DNA of 64,000 bases from Carex sylvatica (lineage: Eukaryota; Streptophyta; Magnoliopsida; Poales; Cyperaceae): positions 31,770 to 95,769 of the forward strand of contig CAXKVR010000115.1 of NCBI GenBank assembly GCA_964058845.1, written 5' to 3'. Positions 34,330 to 44,755 of this stretch are shown piece after piece. The notes under the pieces are model-generated. The model did no database searches. It saw nothing but the letters and a program-made list of their open reading frames with translations, and had not been told where the DNA came from. Within the stretch, counting starts at the first letter, position 1. Each line of letters opens with the position of its first letter. A program made the translations under genes and the position numbers.

Positions 34330-34745
34330 AAATAGAAAAAGCTTTCGGTTGAATTAATGAAAACAATCATATGTAAGGTGATTTTTCAAAGAAAAAAAAA
34401 TCATTTAATAGAAGTTGCATTGGAGGAATGATATTTCTATAAAAAACAAATTAATCCAAAGATAATGCTGTTGAATTGTTTTAATTAATTTACATTTATT
34501 GACGATGCTTTATTGATCCTTTGCTAAATGAAATTGTTATACGATGTTACTATATTCTTCCAACTAAGATTTTATCAAACAAAATTAAATAGTGTGACGA
34601 TATCAATTTTCTACTTCTATGTAGAATAGCATTTATTATTCAACTACTATTCTGATCGAATAGCACTTTTCTGATATTATTCCTTGATAAGTTAAGCCAG
34701 TTCTATGTTTTTATTTATGTTACCACTTAACCTTGCATGGAAAAA
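34330..34745 (+). repeat. Segmental repeat, pair with 14850-15190
   Basis: Colinear with 14850-15190 (AAGCTTTCGGTTGA through ACCACTTAACCTTGCATG). Non-coding. Confidence 0.7.
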
Positions 34746-35144
34746 AGAAGTGTCAGGTACGTAAGAGATGACATATCAATATGAAGCTTTATATTATTCC
34801 AAAATCCTTACTAATAAGATAACAAAAGTCTAACTAATATCCGCATCATCAAATAATTAAGATATGGATAAAATTATCAGATAAATGGTACATTCACAGC
34901 CTCTTCTTTTGGTATTTGTCAGCCTCTTTGTCTTATATAATTTTCAGATGAGTTCCAGCTTACAAATCTTATGCTGGGTATCTTTGTTGCAACCATGCAC
35001 AATTCTCCTGTCAAATGCACAATCCAAATGTTTTTTTTTTTTGAATAAAATCGATCGGAAGTCAATCCATCCCATAATTTATTATTTTGTAAAACTTTCT
35101 CAATTGAATTTCAAACCTTCATGCAAATGTTTAATCGGTTTATT

Positions 35145-35560
35145 TGTAGGGTTTAGGGTTTAGAGTGTTTAACCTTTGAAAATGACTCAGGTTTTAGAAT
35201 AAACACCATATTGTGCAATTATGAGTTCCTGAGTCAACTTAAACTCGTCAAGGGATCCATTAACATCGATCTTTCTGAATTTCTTTCTTCTAGCTAGTCT
35301 TACCTATATCTAAGGCAAAAAGAAAAAGTGTTTGCCTTTGACCTAAACTAGGTTTTAGCGTGGGAAACTGTGGGTCCGTGTTTGCACTAGTCTAACAATA
35401 GTACAAAGAACACCAAAGTCAATTTAGGCCCCAAATAGTCTCGTAGCACCTGTACTTTCCCTCCTGTTTACTTTTTCCACTTGACATCTCTCTATTGGTT
35501 ATACACTTATATCTCATCTCATCTTGGTACTAAACTAAACCTGACGACCAAGGCAGAGAC
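35145..35560 (+). repeat. Segmental repeat R1, copy 4
   Basis: Begins GTAGGGTTTAGGGTTTAGAG and runs colinear with copy 3 to GGCAGAGACCAAATT. It carries the uninterrupted version of the 16771 insertion site. Confidence 0.8.
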
Positions 35561-36093
35561 CAAATTAAAATCTGGGCCCGGTTCCAGACAGCGTGTAAAG
35601 TTACTGAATTAGATTAGGCAATTGATATTATCTTATCTCCTGAGTCACGCATTTAATGTTGTTATACACTTTTGCGCACTAGGGTCAAAGATGTTGTTAT
35701 CTATTTTTTTTTTTGAACCTACATGATAGCAAGACTCTTTCAATTAGTTAACAAAGATTTGTTTCCTGGTTCTTGGATTATTAATATCTTTCCTTTTCTT
35801 GAGCTGTGATTATAATATCCTGTGAGTTGGTTGGAGTTAGTTATTAATATCTTGAATCTTGATAACAATCTCTGCAGTTTTATTTTCACAATAAATTTCT
35901 CACAAACTGCCAAAAAAATTATGAGAGGACCGCTTAATCATTAGTAAGTGTTTAGTAAACTGTTAGTATTTAACTTGAAGCATCAAAGTATTTATCTTAA
36001 ATTTTCAAAGTATTAATTCCTCTACAATGATCTTTATTTATGAAAGAATAAATCAATCAATTAGTTGTCTCTGCACAAAATTTCTTATTTTTT

Positions 36094-36700
36094 CGAATCG
36101 TCCCCGCATAACTGAGGACCATTAAATAAACAATCCCCTCATAAATACTTGTCCGTTATCATCGCACAATTTTTTTTTGAATTGTCCTCACATAACTAGG
36201 GACCATTAAATAAATAACCCTCTCACCCAATAATAAATACTTCTCAGACATAATGATAAATACTTTATGTTACATGGATAAATATTTTTCAGATATAATT
36301 GCAACTTTCAGTAAAACATCAATGATAAATACTTTATGTTACATTGATAAATACTTTATATTACATGGATAAATACTTCTCAGACATAATTGTAACTTTC
36401 AGTAAAACATTAATGATAAATACTTTAAGTTACATGGATAAATACTTTATATTACATGGATAAATATTTCTCAGACATAATTGTAATTTTTAGTAAAACA
36501 TATGTATGTCAAAGATAATGATAAATACTTCTTAGAGTCAATGATAAATACTTTCTTGAACTTTGTTCTTGAACTTATTAATAAGTAATGTTTAATCAAA
36601 TCAAAGTATTATCATGTCAGAGACAATGATAAATACTTCTCAGACATTGTGATAAATACTTGTCAACAATAATGATAAATACTTTCTTGAACATCAATAA
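36094..36700. repeat. Irregular tandem repeats based on GATAAATACTT
   Basis: A ~88-bp unit with ACCATTAAATAAA occurs twice (36094-36235). Then about a dozen GATAAATACTT phrases alternate with CAGACATAATTGTAACTTT and TTATGTTACATGGATAAA. No coding sequence. Confidence 0.75.
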
Positions 36701-36789
36701 ACAGATAAACATTTATTAGCAAGGATTGTTATTAAAGGAAAGTATAATTAGTACGGGAATTGTTATTAGAGGTGTTACGGTATAGTGCA

Positions 36790-37209
36790 TGCCAGAAGGT
36801 ACAATTAAAAAAAATTACTGAGCATTATATACGACCTTACCATAACATGCAATCATTCACACACAGTTTATGATCATATCACACACATGATCTAGCAGAG
36901 TGTAATAAATCATATATTGTCCTCTCGCGAGGTGACGGGCTTGGGTGCCACAAGCTGCATCTTCGTGATCTACTCGCTCCTTCTCATCTTTCCAAAGTAG
37001 GGAAGTCGAGTGGGTGTACACTAGGAGTTAGTCGAATAACCAGCTCGCTTGACTGCCAAATCAACGCGCCAGCCCCAATCAATATCATGCGCGGCCTGAT
37101 TGATCTCCAACAACAGGTTTGGATAGATCACCAACACTGATTGCCAAATCAAACACACCCTATGGATTTGATTCTCAATCCTTGCACAAGATCAACCAAT
37201 GGATCTTGC
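36790..37209. other. Sequence flanking the minus-strand LTR
   Basis: GC-richer than its surroundings. On the minus strand it directly follows the LTR end. I see neither a tRNA-complementary primer site nor a gene. Confidence 0.4.
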
Positions 37210-38984
37210 TGAAGGATTTCATGATGCGAATCGAATAAAATAAAAAAAAATTTAATCCGATAGCATCTAAGATCGTTCTATTATAGCTAATTTATCCATG
37301 TCGTAATCATATACATATTCCTACAAGAGGGAATTTTATATCATACCTATGATCTTTAACGTAGCTTGATTCCTCTGAGGTTCACCTTGAATCCGAAACA
37401 AGAACGGTGTCGAATTCGTGCTAGCGAACTCTCTTCCGCATCTAGCTTTTCACCCGTCTATTAATCGATTGTATAATCAATCGATATATATTTTAGCAAA
37501 AATGTTTTGGAGGAAAAAATCTAAACTCACTTGAGAGAGAGAAAAGCCATACCTGATGTATATATTTAGTTCTATTATTTACAGCTATTAAAAACATAAT
37601 TAGATTCTTTAAATTCGTATTAAAACATGAACAGAATTCGAAAACAGCACATCAACTTCTGACCTTTCGTTACTAAAACTATCACAACTTTCTGTAGGGA
37701 ATTCCAAACGACTTGAAACTTTCACCGTTGGATTCTACATTCGAAGGGCTACAGAAATCATAGATCATACGCCCAGATTGGTTAATGTTTGCCCCTTCAA
37801 ATGCTCATTCAAAGTTGCCTTAAAATCTGTCCATTTTGTAATCCGAATTTAATGGTCATAATCAATATTTGTTTGGGCTTATTCTCTTCTCAATTTGCTA
37901 AAATATGTTTTGGGCTTGGGCTTGGGCTTGAAATATATATTTCATAATATTCACATATTATGATATGTGCAACGAATATTATTCTCATAATATGCACATT
38001 ACAATATATATATTTATTTTCCTGCTAGTCAGCCACATCATGTGACATAATATTTATTTCTTGTTTCCCGTTCAGTTGGTGTGACCTATATTGAGGATCT
38101 ATATTATGTTGGCAATGAAATAAAATATTTAATTTCATAAACTGTAAGCGGTATTCTAGCTATACATTACAGCTACCCAAATAACATAGACGTTTAGTAA
38201 TCCTTTTACGAAACGCGATCCTTACAGTAATGTAACATTTGTCATTACTTGTGTCCATTTCTTACCTTATGGTATTTTGATTAATATACAAAGTAGGACT
38301 GTGTCATCTTTGTATTATAATCATTTCTTGATCTCTATTAAGCAAATTATAAAATTATAACTGCACTTCAGTTATATTGGATCCATTTATAATTCTACTT
38401 TACCAAGGGGCCCAAAATATCATTTCTCATTATTAATGAGTGGCAATGATGCTATTGACATATATCATTTTCCCGCACAAGTTACATATAAAGAACTATT
38501 ATTTTTATCACCACTTCTTGCAAGTAGCTTTTAATAATAATTACGTTGTACATTCCTCATGTGAAAACAATATATGTCTCAATCTTGAAATCAGAGACAC
38601 GATGAAAACATTAATGACACTAACACAATCCATATAATGTTTCATCTATTAGGTCTGTTCAATATATGAAGCATTTCATATATTCGTGTTATTAAATGAT
38701 AATCTTTTATCAACGTTTGCAGAACTACAACGTACTTTTAATCAACACGACAGTCTTATATGTCATATTAGTGTTCCTGCTAATATGCAAGACTTGTGAA
38801 CATTTTAATGTTGTATATTTATTTACTTAAAGTCCTGCAGTTCAAGACCAAGTGCATCTTCTTGAACAATTCTAAATATAAATATAAAACTCATGGAACA
38901 AAATGTAAATCACATTCAATTCATAAATATAACATATATAAAAGATAATCAACAAATGATAACTTTTAGAACACAAATCTAACA
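37210..38984 (-). mobile_element. LTR, 1775 bp (same family as 61555-63012)
   Basis: On the minus strand it starts TGTTAGATTTGTGTTC at 38984 and ends ATGAAATCCTTCA at 37210. Its ends are defined by the solo LTR at 61555-63012, which has a target duplication. Over shared parts the two are nearly identical; one 198-bp stretch (38440-38637 and 61902-62099) translates identically. This copy has about 320 bp more, roughly 38040-38370. Flanks show no 5-bp duplication (AGTCG and GCAAG on the minus strand), nor a primer site or polypurine tract, so it may be a rearranged remnant. Confidence 0.75.
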
Positions 38985-41100
38985 CGACTCCATAAATCAA
39001 GCAAGAAAGAAAAGGAAAAAAAAGGAGAGATCAAAAATCCAAATCAAGAACAAGAAGTACAAACCTCAACCGATCGATCTAGATCTCAACAAGTAGATCA
39101 AGATCAAGAATCACGATCGAATCACAAATCTGATCGGATCAAGAAGAGGAGATGGTCGGCCCTAGGTAGAGCTCGGCTTAGAGAAACGGCGGCTGGATCT
39201 AGCACTAGGTGGATCGTCCTAGAGGAGGGATGGTGCAACCGGCGGCTAGGAAGCGGCGGCCAAGGAGGCTCGGATCGGCCAAGAGAAGATGGCGAGCGGC
39301 AAGTCGAGGCGGGTTCGACTTAGGTGGAGGTGCGGATCTCGAGGACGACTCGAGTTTGGGTGGCGGACTGGCAGTGACGGCTGGCGAGTGGTGGTGCGGC
39401 TCGGCTAAAGGGAAGAAAAAAAGAGAGGTGGCGGTCTCTACTTGGATCGTGCCTCTCTCACTTGCTCCTTAGCTCGATTTGATCAATAGAAGAGAAAGAG
39501 AAGAAGGGAGAAGTTTCTAGATTGATCTTGCCAAATGAATTGCTTAATTAGAAATGGAGGGATACCTCTTCTTAAATAGAGTTTATCAATTATACAAATG
39601 CCCTTCAAAATATCTCATCTCATGTTGAATCAATAAGGCTCATTTGGTAATTTCATTAATTAATGGTCCATTGGACCATCGGTCTATTTAAGAATATATC
39701 AATTCATTGCTTTCTTTGCAAGCTACTTCATTCCTCTCATGTGTTTGACTAGTCAAACACATGACACCTCACCCTTGGTCAAAAATGTGTTTGACCTATT
39801 TTTTACTTTGGTAAACTTTCTTATATTTTCACTTAAATGATCATAACTTTTGAACCGTAAGTCCAAATCGCGCATACCATATATCCACGTACTCGTCTCT
39901 CAATTCTCTATCTCACAGTACAACTTAATTGCACTAAATAGTAGAATTGGTAATCTCTATTATATGTTTACTCCAATTAAACATATATCCTCATTCAGTT
40001 GAATCAAATCATTGTACCAGCAGGTGTACAAACGTGATTCGACTAATTCCTCATCATATTAAATCATCTAGTGCACAAACACTTGTACAGTTAGATTTAA
40101 TCAAGCCTCTTATTACTTCTTAATATGTGTAATGGCATTCAATACTTATTCATCAGACGGTATGAAAAATATTCTTGTGATATGATGTGCAACAAGTAGT
40201 TGTGCATCAACGGCATCATAAACTCGTATGATGAAACGACTAGAGCCCTTGGAGGAGTGACCCACTTGGATCTGTATCATATTGGCAATGAGCATCCGGT
40301 CTCATTGATCAGGGTTAGCATCTAGCAACACGCATTGACTACCCAAATGTACAAACGATATGTAACCAAACAGTATCGTTGATCCAATATAGACAGTGCA
40401 TAACACTGCTTGTGTCGTATCCAATATCACATGATATCTCTAGATAAGTTCAGGATAGTATTGTGTCATCCTGCATACTCATCTATTCTATTTCTTGATC
40501 TGCGAATCATCATATACTTGTGATCAGCCAGTATCACAATGCATGCTGTATAATCTGATCCTATCAAGCGGCCTAATAGATATCATCACTCATACACATT
40601 CTTCCTGATGTGTATGAGGGATATTTCATTCTTGATTTCACGTGCTTCATTCCACGAGTCTATACCTGCCGAGAAGACACCGTTATGGCCCCTTTTTACA
40701 AAAAGTGTTAGGTGCCAACTACAAGCTTGTATTTCTCGAGTATGAAGTCACTGAATATCGCAGGCTTGAGATCTGACACTATGCAAACCATCAATGACAC
40801 AAAACACAGAATCCATCTGATGTTTGAATATGGTCGCATCCGATGCCATATAAACTCTTATATGCATCCACAGGATATTATAGTGAAAAATCGTTCACTC
40901 TGTTAATTCCCATGTTAATCTCGTGCAACTAGTGTCCCTTACTAATTGCTTGGATTAGGAATATTTAGAGGATACCACTTTAGTCTCAGCAAGTGAACTA
41001 AATGGTGTCACACTCTAGGAATAAGCTGAATTGCTTCAGCCATCATATGAATCCAAACTATAGAGTCAAAACCATTTGCTCTAGGACACTAACTCTATCA
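38985..41100 (-). mobile_element. LTR-retroelement-like (LARD-type) sequence
   Basis: On the minus strand it begins TGATAGAGTTAGTGTCC at 41100. It contains long unique, moderately GC-rich DNA without coding capacity, including TCCAAGTGGGTCACTCCTCC-type leader sequence and a Gly/Arg-rich GC block at 39130-39470 near the LTR. The composition, TG start and position beside an LTR suggest a large non-coding retroelement. The plus-strand 87-codon frame at 39209-39472 is probably a composition artefact. Short similar sequences flank both sides (about 36735 and 41105). Confidence 0.4.
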
Positions 41101-41344
41101 AGATGACAGTATAATTAATGCAGAGATTGTTATTAAATGATAGTATAATTTAATGCGGAGATAAATGAAAATTATGAGCAGAATAATTGAGGGATTAATG
41201 AAAGTTAAGAAAAAAAAAATAAGAGAGAGAGAGTGTGAGGATAAATGAGGGACAAGGGTGAGGGAAATAGAGATTGGCGCTAGATGAAGGCACTTTAATT
41301 GCAGATTTGCAGAGAATATGATGTTTCTTGGTAGCAGCCATCTA

Positions 41345-41655
41345 GTGGGTTGCAAAAATCTGACCCGGGCCGTCCGTACCCGTGCCCGAGCCCGGGTATA
41401 GGTCAGGTAAACGGGTACACGGATACGGGCATAAAATGGGTAGGGTAAGCCCTTTCGGGAAAAAATTCGACCATACTCGGACCAGATTACCCGTACCCGT
41501 ATACCATAGTGCCCGTGAACCAATGTACTCGTACACCCGTACCCGTGCCCCGTACACCCGTACCCGTGCCCGTACACCCGTACCCGTGCCCGTACACCCG
41601 TGCCCGTGCCCCGTACACCCGTACCCGTGCCCGTACACTCGTGCCCGTACCCGTT
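41345..41655. repeat. GC-rich tandem repeat (CCCGTACCCGTG-type)
   Basis: Many 6-12 bp variants of GTACCCGTGCCC are packed at 41480-41655. They create long repetitive open frames on both strands (Gly/Thr/Arg/Tyr repeats) that I do not consider genes. A related GC-rich block at 43320-43500 probably marks the other end of the same element. Confidence 0.85.
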
Positions 41656-41659
41656 TTTT

Positions 41660-41990
41660 TTTAATTTCAAAATTTTCAAATCCCCCCCTTTTTTTTATTC
41701 TGTTTTTTAGTTTCTGTTTTATAATTTTTGTTTTTTAAATTTTGTTTTTAATTTCTATTTTTTTAATTTCTATTTTTTAAATTCTGTTTTTTTTTAAATT
41801 ATGTTTTTTAATTTATTTTTTTAAAATTATGTTTTTAAAATTATGTTTTTAAAATTATGTTTTTAAATTTCTGTTTTTTAAATTCTGTTTTTAAAATTTT
41901 ATTTTTTAATTTCTGTTTTTTAAATTCTATTTATTAATTTATTGTTTTAAAGTTTCTGATTTAATTATATTTTTGATTTATATTTTATTT
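41660..41990. repeat. T-rich tandem repeat
   Basis: More than a dozen degenerate copies of TTTTTAAATTCTGTTTTT. Confidence 0.85.
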
Positions 41991-42002
41991 AACCTATTAA
42001 AA

Positions 42003-42104
42003 ATAAATGAACGTTTAGAAAATATATTATCAATTTAAAATGAACGTTTAGAAAATATATTATCAATTTAAAATGAACGTTTAGAAAATATATTATCAAT
42101 TTAA
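42003..42104. repeat. 33-bp tandem repeat, three copies
   Basis: The unit containing AATGAACGTTTAGAAAATAT and TATTATCAATTT is repeated three times almost perfectly. Confidence 0.9.
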
Positions 42105-43115
42105 AATGTAAACTAAAAATTTCGAGATATAAATAAATTATGAAACTATATAATTAGAATGAGAATTTGAAAATAAAATAAAATGACTCGTGTAAAGAAA
42201 TAAATAAATACATTTGTACTTAGCCGAATAAATATACATGTAAAGAAATAAAATAAAGTTCCTGTGACTGCACATGTGTGTGTATATGTATATCCAAGGA
42301 AATGACCATTTTTTATTAATACCCTTAAAAAGAATATAATTTTAAAAATGACCCCCACATTATCCCATGTATATATGTATATCCAAGGAAACAACCATTT
42401 TTTATTAATACCCTAAAAAAAAAAATATAATTTTAAAAATGACCCCCGCATTAGCCCATGCGACGCATGATGCAGCGCATGCGATGGCATTTGCGATTGA
42501 GATCACATCTAACGGTTCATATCGACTTTTTGGATTTTGAAAACAAAAAAATGACTTATAAGCATGTATCCTCATATACTTATGTAAGTAGAGTAGCCAA
42601 CCTCTATATTATATATACATATACGTATATGGTTCAGATCGACTTATAAGCATCTAACGGTTCAGAACGACTTTTAAAGTAATTGATTTAAGTAACATTG
42701 TTTTAAAATAATTAGTAATTTTGATTTATATTTAAACTAATTGATTTAAGCAACATTGTTTTAAAATAATTAGTAATTATTTTTGTGAAGTAGTTAGATT
42801 TGTTTTGAATAAGTTAGATTTTATTTTTGAAATTCGAAATTATTTTTAATTGGTTAAAAAAATGTGTTATAATTATTTTTGTGAATATGTGAAGTAATTT
42901 CTGTTTTTAAATTTATTTTTTCAATTGTATGTTAGAATTATTTTGAAAAGGTTAAATAAATATGTTATATATATTATCAATTTAAAACGTAAACTAAAAA
43001 TTTCTAGATATAAATAAATTATAAAACTATATAATTAGAATGAGAATTTGAAAATAAAATAAAATAACTCGTGTAATGAAATAAATAAATACATTTCTAA
43101 ATAAATATACAAATT
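42082..43115. repeat. Direct repeats of ~150 bp (42082-42236 and 42966-43112) and ~87 bp (two in tandem at 42275-42450)
   Basis: The first pair shares AACTATATAATTAGAATGAG and GAAATAAATAAATACATTT. The tandem pair shares GTATATCCAAGGAAA, ACCATTTTTTATTAATACCC and AAAAATGACCCCC. All are internal to the 41.3-43.5 kb repeat complex. Confidence 0.75.
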
Positions 43116-43319
43116 TTCGCATGAATAATTTTTATATATAAGTTACAAATTTTATTTATTTATATACACTATTTGATATTGAACTATTCTGATTTTAAAA
43201 GTCGAATTATAAATACGTAATGATATTCATACAACACCATAAAAAAATAACATAAAAAAAAACAGAAAAAAAAATAGAGAAAAAAAAAACAGAGAAAAAA
43301 AAACAGAGAAAAAAAAAAT

Positions 43320-43500
43320 CGGACCGGACCGCCCTACCTATCAAGGGTACCACGGGCACGGATATAAGACGGACAGGACACGGGTTTTAAAAAAAATACT
43401 CGTGATACCGGCCCGTATTACCCGTATACCCGTGATACCCGTACCTGTACCCGACCCCGGGTATACTCGGACCGCCTGGTCCGTACCCGTTAGCAATACA
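43320..43500. repeat. GC-rich CCCGTA-repeat block, right side
   Basis: Repeats of CCCGTATACCCGTGATACCC and related motifs. It matches the left block at 41345-41655 in composition and motif. Confidence 0.7.
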
Positions 43501-43542
43501 CTACAGCCATCTGCAAGGGGTGTGTGTCCCCTCAACTATTGG

Positions 43543-43732
43543 GGAAATAAATCTGCTGTGATTCTAAAGGGATCACAGGATTCTATAATTTCAAATTTAG
43601 TATTTTATTTTTTAAAATGTACAAATTTTAACGATACTTATTTTTTATGTACGAATTTTTAGACAGATAAATAAATAAATTTGAAATAACAGGATCATGC
43701 GATTCCTTTAGAATCACAGCAGATTTATTTCC
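43543..43732. mobile_element. 190-bp inverted-repeat MITE, copy 2
   Basis: The ends GGAAATAAATCTGCTGTGAT and the complement are inverted repeats. Flanks CAACTATTGG (43533-43542) and CATCTATTGG (43733-43742) form a 10-bp duplication with one mismatch, a size seen for Mutator-like MITEs. Copy 1 is at 4843-5032. Confidence 0.75.
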
Positions 43733-43744
43733 CATCTATTGGAG

Positions 43745-44755
43745 GGGTGCAATAATAAACATATAGTCCGGATTAATTCCAACTTGACTAAATTCTATCC
43801 GGTACCTATGGAAATGATAAGAGATCCGTTTCCAGATTCCAGTCGGGTTAAAAGAACGATCCGAATCTATTTATTGCACTGGAATTCCATCCGCAGGCTG
43901 AGATATTCTCTGGTCTGGTGTACCACATTTTGGTAGAATAAGCTCCCAATCGAGTCACAATAATTTCAATACTTATTTGGATTATAGGATCTTCTTTAAG
44001 ATTTGTGCCAGGTTAAAAAAAGACAATACATGTCGCATTCTACACGGTAGAATACTACACTGAATGTCTGAATTTGAACTCCATGCAGACTACCATGTTG
44101 ACAGGTACAAACAGTACTATATTTCCGAGGGAGGATTGAAGAAGAATAAAAGGAGGTCATTTGAGTCACTTCTTTTTTTTTTTTGAATTTATGTATACTT
44201 TTCTATATAATTTAAGAGTAAAATGTCTGGGTACTATAAATATACCCTTATTTTCAGTATCAAAAGTTCATATAATATAATTGACCCTTAATGTTTGTAT
44301 AACCTTCATAGTTCAAAATTTTAATTAGTTCCTATACTACACATGACTGGATTGAAGCATTGGTTAAGTCAGTCTAGAACCAAACGGTACACTTAAAAAT
44401 AATCATGAAGCGTTCATTTATTTCAATACCAAAAAAAAAGATACTAGCGATAGAATTTTTTTACTAAAATCATAGAGTTTATACACGCAAAAAAAAAAAA
44501 AAATCCTTGGCTTTAAATTCTGGATGTTCTTCATAAAAAACACATGGTTTAGCATTCCATCAAACTAAATCACAAGTAGCTCGACATAATAAAACACAAA
44601 TATGCACAACTAAGCATGTATAGTTTAAACGCTGCCAAACATAACATCATAAATTAACATGCCTCGAAATTCAACAAATATGCACACCGTCATAACACTC
44701 GAATCAAACTAGAAGCTAACTAAAATTTCACGTGAGCAAACTTTCTATCTAACAT
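43745..44755. other. Intergenic DNA 3' of the membrane-protein gene
   Basis: No further gene seen. The stretch adjacent to 44756 is expected to hold the 3' UTR on the minus strand. Confidence 0.5.

Noticed and set aside
38440..38637. 65-codon frame found identically at 61902-62099 (opposite strand)
   Set aside because: It is LTR sequence; the identity reflects two recent LTR copies, not a conserved protein.
39209..39472. 87-codon Arg/Gly-rich plus-strand frame
   Set aside because: Lies in a short GC-rich stretch of presumed non-coding retroelement on the opposite strand; no recognisable domain.
41098..41738. Long overlapping open frames on both strands (98-193 codons)
   Set aside because: They are produced by tandem CCCGTA/GTGCCC repeats; the peptides are simple Gly/Thr/Arg/Tyr/Pro repeats with no domain, and both strands are open for the same reason.
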